Below, one piece after another: positions 27,864 through 33,500 of a stretch of DNA of 33,500 nucleotides (position 1 is its first letter; the number at the start of each line of letters is the position of its first letter). The notes under the pieces were generated by a model. The model did no database searches and had not been told where the DNA came from. It saw nothing but the letters and a program-made list of their open reading frames with translations. This stretch comes from Symbiodinium natans (Eukaryota; Sar; Dinophyceae; Suessiales; Symbiodiniaceae), in assembly GCA_905221605.1 (NCBI GenBank), contig CAJNDS010001569.1:294001-327500 (forward strand). Direction: 5' to 3'. The position numbers and the translations under genes were made by a program.

Positions 27864-29993
27864 AGATAGGTATGTTTGTCAATGTGCGAATGCCAATGCC
27901 AATGCTTATACAGCATATATATATATATATGTATGTATATGCCAACGCGAAGGCCAATGCACATGCCAATGCATCTGCAAGTGCAATGTATGTAAATACC
28001 GCTACACACACATATGTGCATGTCATACACGCATGCGCATGCCTCTGCATCACTAGTTCCTTGCCATGAGGGCATTGCCAGCGGCCGCTGCATTGATGGC
28101 ATCTCCCGCCAGCCGGAGGCCATTAAACCCAAAACTCTCATTTGCGGGGGAGGGGGGCGGGGCGGGGGGGGTTTGGGCTCAGTAACTAAGCTGTGAAGTT
28201 TGAGTGCACAAGGGGATGCTGCATGCAACGGGCAGGTCAACCGCATGCTCGAGTTTTGCAGGAAGTCTTGGGGTTCCTGTTCAGATTGGCCGAAACCTGC
28301 AAAACTCCCGAACGTAGACAGTCAAAGCTCCCTCAAGCCAGTTGCGTTCGGGGATTCGCCTTTACAGTAGGGCAAGCCCAACGCCCTGACACATATTTCC
28401 CTAGGGAGATGTTAGGAACCGCGCATGGCCCCACACGACCACGCAAGACGGAAATCACCCACATGCCCCTTAGATGCAATGCTCTTTGGACGTTTGGGGT
28501 CATGCAGTAGGGTTCCCATGACTCGTGCAGGTGGGCACCCCAACAATCGTGGTTGGAAGGGGAGCGCGATGCCGGATGTTCATCATCACTAATAGGGTGG
28601 GTTTGGCGTCGGTTTCCCCCCCGCAGGTTGCCGATGACCTCCGCGGCGTGCTGCTGCCCGGCCGCAGATAGGGGTTGGGGGTTTTTCAGTGTTTAGTTTC
28701 GGTCTGCTCCGGGAGGCGTGTGCACTCAGGGTTTAGAGGGTTTAGGGCTTCCAGGCGTGTGTTGTTGTGGGGCTTTAAGAAAAAACCGGGTTACGCTTTG
28801 ATGATCTTTTTTTGGTGAGGGGGTGGGGGCGGGGGGCTTTGGGGGGGTTGGGGGGGGGGGGGGGGTTGGGGGTGCGGGGGATGTGCGAGGGGGACGTGTG
28901 ATCAGAAAAGCACCACGGGGGTTTGGGTTTTGGGGGGTTAAGATTTAGGGTTGTTTACAAGTTCTGGGACTAGGGATTTAGTGCTTTAGAGCCTTAATTA
29001 GTGTCGGCTTGTAGGGCTAGAGCTAGAGAATGTCTGAGTTTTGGAGTTTTAGGGTTTTCGGGGTTTAGGATTTCTCGAATTAGGGGGCCCCTGATTCCAA
29101 GCCAAGCGCGAGGCTCCTGTCCCTGGCCTTCATGGAATCCTTGACCATCTACGGTCTTGTGATTGCCTTGGCGCCAGCCTAAGCCAAACAGATGCACTGC
29201 CCGATGTCTCAATTCTGGGATCCTTGTCCAACTCAATGAATCGTCTTAAGCTTTTTACGTGTTGTTTGCCATCTCTTGTTTTCTCAGTAGCTGAAGCTCC
29301 ATGGGCTAGGGCCAAGGGTTGGTGCTCGCAAAGTCCTGGTACTGGCGCAGGCTCTCCAGGCGCTAAACTGAAAGCCAAACACCAGTCAGAACACTCGGCT
29401 TTTGTGAGCTACTTAGAGCGGGACACACAGTCAGTGACAAAACCCTGACCGGACCAGCTGAAAAGAAACGGCACCAAACGTAAGCAGGTCTGAGTCTGAA
29501 CCCTCATAGCTGCGGAAGGCTCTCTGATCAGATTTCGGAGTGACACCCAAAGCGATACCCAAGCGACGACAGTTTTGGAGCCTAAAGTGCCTCGGAAAGC
29601 CCTGGCCCATCCCAGCCCCCAAACCCCCGCGTGGCTTACGAGCGACCTGACACGCGCCCGTCATATTGCATGTTGCCACGTATCACATGCAGCACCCTTC
29701 AGCACAAGAGAACCAAGGCCATGGATGACCGCGGACACCTTTCATCCTTTGTAGGGTTACGGGATTCATGTTTCTTCGATCGAACCATGGCCTAAACGCT
29801 GACCCGATACCCAGAAGCCCTAGACAGACAAAGGGGAGTGGATTGGGTTCCCAAGCTCGCTATTAGGAGGTAGCTGGGACTCAGACTGCCGGGGGGGGGG
29901 GGGGGGGGGAGGGTTAGGGTTTAGGGCAGCTTGTCTCCCCGCCTTCGTATGCCTCCCGAGGTGCTCCTCTTCGCAAACCCTCTGATCAAGTGA
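24963..29993 (+). CDS. atpH: atpH copy D: complete eight-exon gene for plastid ATP synthase subunit c
   Basis: Reference copy. Exons: 24963-25008, 25955-26035, 26577-26617, 27398-27484, 28071-28118, 28627-28652, 29113-29170, 29961-29993 (TGA); 139 aa. Residues 1-20 form a signal peptide ([16 protein letters not shown], split at G16). FVAAP (22-26) is the dinoflagellate FVAP-type motif, followed by an Ala/Pro/Thr-rich transit region. A second hydrophobic stretch ends in AHA (53-55), a likely processing site before Glu56. Helix 1 (57-85) has the Gly/Ala pattern [16 protein letters not shown]; the loop has RQPE (98-101); helix 2 holds LAFMES with proton-binding Glu118; the end is LLFANPLIK. The product forms the thylakoid c-ring. 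LTIYGLV and LLFANP are of cyanobacterial/plastid type, which excludes mitochondrial atp9. Donors are GC except intron 2 (GT); intron 7 uses GC, where A-C have GT. Confidence 0.93.
25075..25120 (+). repeat. TTTAGGG/TTTCGGG run after the donor of copy D intron 1
   Basis: Starts about 60 nt after the GC donor. The following 800 nt (25121-25950) hold no recognised gene; GGGACCC motifs recur at 25270-25440. Confidence 0.85.
26138..26149. repeat. Poly-G run in copy D intron 2
   Basis: A 12-nt G run. A 17-bp direct duplication (CCCATTCCATGCAAGTC) lies at about 26257-26290. The remainder of intron 2 has only weak telomere-like units. Confidence 0.8.
27035..27220 (-). repeat. Eight-base variant array CCCCTAAA, copy D intron 3
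   Basis: More than fifteen consecutive CCCCTAAA octamers instead of CCCTAAA, flanked by mixed 7/8-mers up to 27366. The array lies 30-350 nt before the exon 4 acceptor. Confidence 0.97.
27517..27660 (+). repeat. TTTAGGG-family array after the donor of copy D intron 4
   Basis: Degenerate G-rich heptamers and octamers (TTTGGGGG, TTCAGGG, TTTAGAG) start about 33 nt after the GC donor. Confidence 0.9.
27791..27863. repeat. (CTGT)n microsatellite
   Basis: About 18 uninterrupted tetranucleotide units in copy D intron 4, followed by CA/TG-rich purine-pyrimidine sequence (ATGCCAATGC repeats, TATATA, ACACACATATGTGCATG) up to about 28040. Confidence 0.97.
28805..28905 (+). repeat. G-tract cluster with quadruplex potential, copy D intron 6
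   Basis: Multiple runs of 5-15 G separated by one to four bases, on the transcribed-sense strand of the gene. Confidence 0.85.
29891..29909. repeat. 19-nt poly-G run in copy D intron 7
   Basis: Lies about 50 nt before the exon 8 acceptor, followed by GGGTTAGGGTTTAGGG. The true length may differ from the assembly. Confidence 0.9.
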
Positions 29994-30478
29994 GCAAGAC
30001 GTCGGCGATTTGGAGGAAGTTCTCCTGAAATACCTAGTCCTCGCAAAGATAGAGCACGCCTCTGCAACAAGGCCGTGTCAACTCGACGACGGCCCGTCAA
30101 GCACGTGCGACAACGCTAAAGGAGCTCGCGCTCAAAGAAAGGGACACGGTGCAGAAGGTTCAAGGGTAGTATAGGGGTCAGAATAATTTCTCATGCCCTT
30201 GTGGTCCCTTTGTGATTTTACTATAACAAAACCCCCCCCCAAAAAAAAAAACCTATTCTAATTATTCAGGCCCCAAGGCCCTAGATGATTTGAAGAGTAT
30301 TTCCATGTAAGGTTGTAAGTAGGGTACCTTACTCAAAGAGTAATAGGCTCCAGCCCTTAGGATGAGGGTTGCGGTTGTAACTGTGTTCAAGACACTGGCT
30401 GAGGTGAATATGACCCTACTTGCAAGTAGCCTTGAATCTTTTGGTGTCCTCCAGCCATCCTGGACCAGGATTTCTTTG

Positions 30479-30585
30479 GGTTTAGGGTTTAGGGTTTAGG
30501 GGTTTAGGGGTTTAGTGGTTTAGGGGTTTAGGGTTTAGGGTTTAGGGTTTAGGGTTTAGGGTTTAGGGGTTTAGGGTTTAGGGGG
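30479..30585 (+). repeat. Mixed TTTAGGG / TTTAGGGG array
   Basis: Seven- and eight-base units are interspersed, in the opposite orientation to the CCCCTAAA array 230 nt downstream. Confidence 0.95.
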
Positions 30586-30814
30586 CATGAGCTCATCAGG
30601 CCCATTAGGCGGCATTGCTTCATTGATGCAGGTACACCCGTCCAACCCCCAAGCCCTAAAACCCTGAACCCTTCAAAGGGTATCGCCCTAAATCGAGGAC
30701 CCCCCCACGCCCCCCAATCCTTCCTTATGCTAGGAACCCCTAGAATGGATACCCTCTTGTGTGGCAAACCCTAAACCCTAAGCCCTAAACCCCAAGCTCT
30801 TGACCCCTCAACCC

Positions 30815-30910
30815 CTCAACCCCTCAACCCCTAAACCCCTAAACCCCTAAACCCCTAAGCCCCTAAACCCCTAAACCCCCAAACCCCTAAACCCCTAAAC
30901 CCCTAAACCC
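30815..30910 (-). repeat. CCCCTAAA octamer array
   Basis: Around ten CCCCTAAA or CCCCTCAA units, the second octamer array of this kind in the window. Confidence 0.95.
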
Positions 30911-31091
30911 TGAACCTACATGTGTGGCAAACCCCCTACGATGCCTCTCTACCGCCTTGTCTTGGCCCAGATTAGTCGTTCCACGCCTTGCTCTTAGCGT
31001 TAAAGCACCACCGCCGGAATCATCCCAAGCAGCTTGGCGGAATTAGGGTTGCTTCGGGTTTAGGCTTTCGGGTTTAGGGTTATTTCGCGGC

Positions 31092-31172
31092 TATATATGT
31101 ATATGTATATGTATGTATGTATATATATATATATATATCTTTATTTATTTATTTATTTATTGTTTTTTTTTT
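31092..31172. repeat. TA/TATG and TTTA microsatellites plus T and G runs
   Basis: ATATATGTATATGTATG, then a (TA)n run, then five TTTA units, a T-run and a G-run. An apparent ORF here encodes only repeated Tyr/Ile/Phe. Confidence 0.9.
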
Positions 31173-31779
31173 GGGGGGGGGGGTGCATGGATTAGGTGCT
31201 CAAGAGGTGTGTTGACTGTATTAAGTATCCCCAGGACCTTAACCCTCGCAGCCCCTGTGCTTCCCAAATCCTTATTACAGGAAGCCAACCCCTAATGTTC
31301 GGCAACTTCCAAGTCTGTGAGCCGTTTTAGCGAAGTTTTTCCTTGAATGTTTGTTGGGTTTAGAGTTCGGGGTTTACAGGGTATCAGTAAGGGAGGTTTC
31401 CAGGCAGCACCTGCCTGGTCAATCCCTGCACTCACAGATCTTTCCTCCTTCGACCTCAGGGTACCATGGTCATCACTTGTTTGGCCGTCAGTGTGTGCCA
31501 GTAATGGATGTTTAGGAATTCAGTTCTAAGATTTACATTTCGGGTCTTGGCCTCGGTGTCTTGACCCTCAACCCTAAGACCTAGTCTAGGCCGACTCAGG
31601 GGCTATCTCCTGCTTCCCTCCTGAAGCCCCATAGCCCCGAAGCCCAGAACACCAAAGGGTCACAACCCAACCCTTGAAAATTCACGCGCCACACTCCCAA
31701 GCACCATTACAGCCAAAGAGACTACCAATCGTCTCCAGAATAGTTGGCCCAAAGTTGTAGTTAATTACGTTGGCCCCCA

Positions 31780-32235
31780 AACCCGAAAGCCCTAAACCCA
31801 ACCCCAGACCTCAATCTCCTATACCCCAGACTCTAAAAATTCCGAAAGTGCCTAAAGTCCCTAAAGCCCCTAAACCCTTTGTCCCCATGATCCCCCAAAC
31901 CCCTTGAACCTCCAAACTCAAATCCTCTAATTCTCTGAACATCCTAAACCCATGTCCCCCAAACCCCCTGAACCACAAACCCTGATCCCCTAAGCCCCAT
32001 AAATACCTTACACATACCTTATAAGTACCGCATAAGCACCCCAGAAGTACCCTATACCCTATGATACCTCCCCCCCTTTCAAAACCCTATGAGTACACTA
32101 TGAATACCCTGTAACCCCTCTATAAATACCCTATAACCCTATATGCCCTATAAATGGCCTCTAAGTACCCTATAACAAACCCTTCAAGTGCCCTATAGAT
32201 ACCCTGTAGTTCCCCTATAAATTCCCTATACATAG
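31780..32235 (-). repeat. Degenerate CCCTAAA-derived region upstream of copy E
   Basis: Loose AACCCT, CCCCTAAA and CCCTATAAATA units, with short spacing, lead up to the copy E start. They look like decayed telomere-type repeats with a TA-expanded variant at 32030-32230. Confidence 0.7.
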
Positions 32236-32243
32236 ACCTTAGG

Positions 32244-32924
32244 ATGGCCCGCTCCCTCGTCTTGACTGGTGCCGTGCTCCTGTGCAGCGGCCAGGGCCCC
32301 AGAGCATGGCGGGGGTTTCGGGTTTAGGGGTTTAGGGGCCTAGGGTTTGAGGGTTTTTTGGGCTTTAGGGCATCGGGGATTTTGGGAGTTTTCGGGTTTC
32401 GGGTTTTAGGGTTCAGGGCTTTAGGGGTTTTTAGGGCCTTTAGGGTTCTTAGGGGTTTGGAGAGTTCTAGTTTTGTGTGGTTTCAGGGTGTTAGGGTTTA
32501 GTGGTTATGGTTTAGGGTTTTAGGGTGCTAGGGTTTGGTCGTTCAGGGTTAGGGTTTAGGGTTTAGGGGTATAGGAGGTTAGGGTTTTAGGGTGTTCGAG
32601 GTTTGGAGTTTTAGGGCGTTCGTGGTTTTAGGGTCTTAGGGTTTTAGGGTTCGGGGCTTAGACTTAAGGGGAAAGGGCACCTTGCGGTTTTGGGGAGCAA
32701 CGTCATGTCCCCTTGATTGGGTGGAAGAGGCTCACATTCAGAGGCTTTAAAGACCAACCTACAGTCTGAAGGTTTTTGGGCGTTTTGGGCCAACAAAACC
32801 CTGATCCCAAAAGCCTAAAACCCTAAACCCCCCTAAGGTGCGCTCTTCACGGCCTTCGTGGCTGCGCCCCGCGCCGCCCCGGCCCCCACCGCGGCGCCCC
32901 ACGCCGCCACCACCGCGGCCCTGA
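32244..32924 (+). CDS. atpH: atpH copy E: exons 1-2 of plastid ATP synthase subunit c, runs off window
   Basis: Exon 1 is 32244-32289 and exon 2 is 32838-32924. Exon 1 encodes [15 protein letters not shown] plus the first base of a Gly codon. Exon 2 continues [16 protein letters not shown] and is 87 nt instead of 81 nt, in frame, with an extra Ala and an extra Thr (TAAPHAATTAAL). Intron 1 and intron 2 donors are GC. Intron 1 opens with G-rich and closes with C-rich telomere-like repeats. No exon 3 is found before 33500, which fits the several hundred bases this intron occupies in the other copies. Confidence 0.88.
32310..32665 (+). repeat. Degenerate TTTAGGG-family region after the donor of copy E intron 1
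   Basis: Loose TTTAGGG, TTTTAGGG and GTTAGGG units begin about 20 nt after the donor. CCTAAAACCCTAAACCCCC lies directly before the acceptor. Confidence 0.85.
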
Positions 32925-33500
32925 GCCGCGTGGCTCCAAAGGAGTCAGGGATCTTTGCAATCCCAAGGCCTGATATACATATATATATATATATATAAAC
33001 CCTAAATCCCTTTTTAAACCCTTTCAAGCTCCACAAAGTTGTGGGTTTTGGGGTGTTGGGGGGCCTAGTTTCAGCCGCCGAAGAAAAACAGCTGTAAGCC
33101 CTAAAGCCTAAACACTTGTGAAACTCACCCTACTTAGACCCGCTAAGAGCTCCGAGGTCGTATCTTTCTTGCTTGTCGTAGTCTTTCTCTGACACCCTAG
33201 CACCCCCTGCGTATCCGCAGGCGCCTCGGGGCCCAATAGGAAAAAGTGCTGCGTAGTTGACCGCTCTAAACCAGCTCCTCCAAAACACTACACCCAGTAC
33301 GTGGGTTGGCCCAGTCGTTCCTAGCATTTTGAATTCAGGGTCTGGGGCACAGCTGAAGACAAGCTTCTGGGAAGTTCGGCCGTCGATGTGCTCATCCCTT
33401 CTGCTGTGAACACTAGGGGTTGAGGGCGAACTTCAGGGTTCAGGGTTCAGGGTTCAGGGTTTAGGGTTTAGGGTTTAGGGTTTAGGGTTTAGGGTTTGGG
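32925..33500. other. Start of copy E intron 2, ending in a TTTAGGG array
   Basis: A (TA)n run occurs at about 32977-32997. From 33435 TTCAGGG and then TTTAGGG heptamers run to the window edge. No exon is recognised. Confidence 0.6.

Larger units (their letters stand above)
29994..32243. other. Intergenic spacer D-E
   Basis: Just after the stop, GGAGGAAGTTCTCC (about 30013-30026) and GAGCTCGCGCTCAAAGAAAGG (30122-30142) match copy B, probably 3' UTR. The rest has no recognised gene: a C/A run at 30231-30251, TTTAGGG and TTTAGGGG arrays at 30479-30585, CCCCTAAA at 30815-30910, microsatellites at 31092-31172 and decayed CCCTA-type sequence from about 31780 onward. Confidence 0.65.

Noticed and set aside
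24963-29993. Mitochondrial ATP synthase subunit 9 instead of plastid subunit c
   Set aside because: LTIYGLV, LLFANP and the RQPE loop are of cyanobacterial/plastid type, and the presequence is of the signal-peptide plus FVAP plastid kind.
32833-33036. Minus-strand 67-aa frame rich in Ala/Gly
   Set aside because: It is the antisense shadow of copy E exon 2, produced by its high GC content. The same holds for 26070-25882 over copy D exon 2.

Overview
This window looks like nuclear DNA of a peridinin-type dinoflagellate (Symbiodiniaceae or a relative). Four things point there: plant/alveolate-type telomeric heptamers (TTTAGGG/CCCTAAA) scattered as interstitial arrays in both orientations; a tandemly repeated nuclear gene for a plastid protein; splice sites that are mostly GC-AG (a few GA-AG and GT-AG), always with G after the acceptor AG; and a plastid presequence with an FVAP-like motif after a signal peptide. 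No bacterial operon, rRNA or tRNA was recognised.

Layout. Positions 1-3226 (minus strand) hold two intronless ORFs of mobile-element type: a 753-aa protein with an SF3-like helicase core (3226-965), followed by the 5' part of an ISXO2/IS1595/Merlin-type transposase that runs off the left edge (584-1). Positions 3444-3845 are a 180-bp tandem unit of near-perfect foldbacks. From about 4100 to the right edge the window is one tandem array of a split gene on the plus strand: five copies (A-E) of nuclear atpH, the plastid F-type ATP synthase subunit c. Each gene is cut into eight small coding exons of 26-87 nt. Copies B (8309-14045), C (15836-21844) and D (24963-29993) have all eight exons intact and each reads as a 139-aa precursor. 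Copy A has exons 3-8 and copy E has exons 1-2 before the window ends. Joined exons give a signal peptide, an Ala/Pro-rich FVAAP transit region, a second hydrophobic stretch ending AHA, and an 84-aa mature subunit c with both helices, the RQP loop and the proton-binding Glu. By hand translation the mature part is identical in B, C and D, while introns and intergenic DNA are largely unalignable by eye.

The most unusual feature is how telomere-like repeats sit in the introns. G-rich (TTTAGGG) runs tend to follow the donor and C-rich (CCCTAAA) runs tend to precede the acceptor, so in the pre-mRNA many introns could fold end-to-end into a stem that brings splice sites together. All four visible start codons also sit one base after an acceptor-like AG, which suggests either direct spliced-leader trans-splicing or an undetected 5' exon. 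Intergenic spacers of 1.0-3.1 kb carry satellites, a TIR-bounded repeat element, foldbacks and microsatellites. All ORFs, exon joins and repeats were read by eye; no database search was possible.
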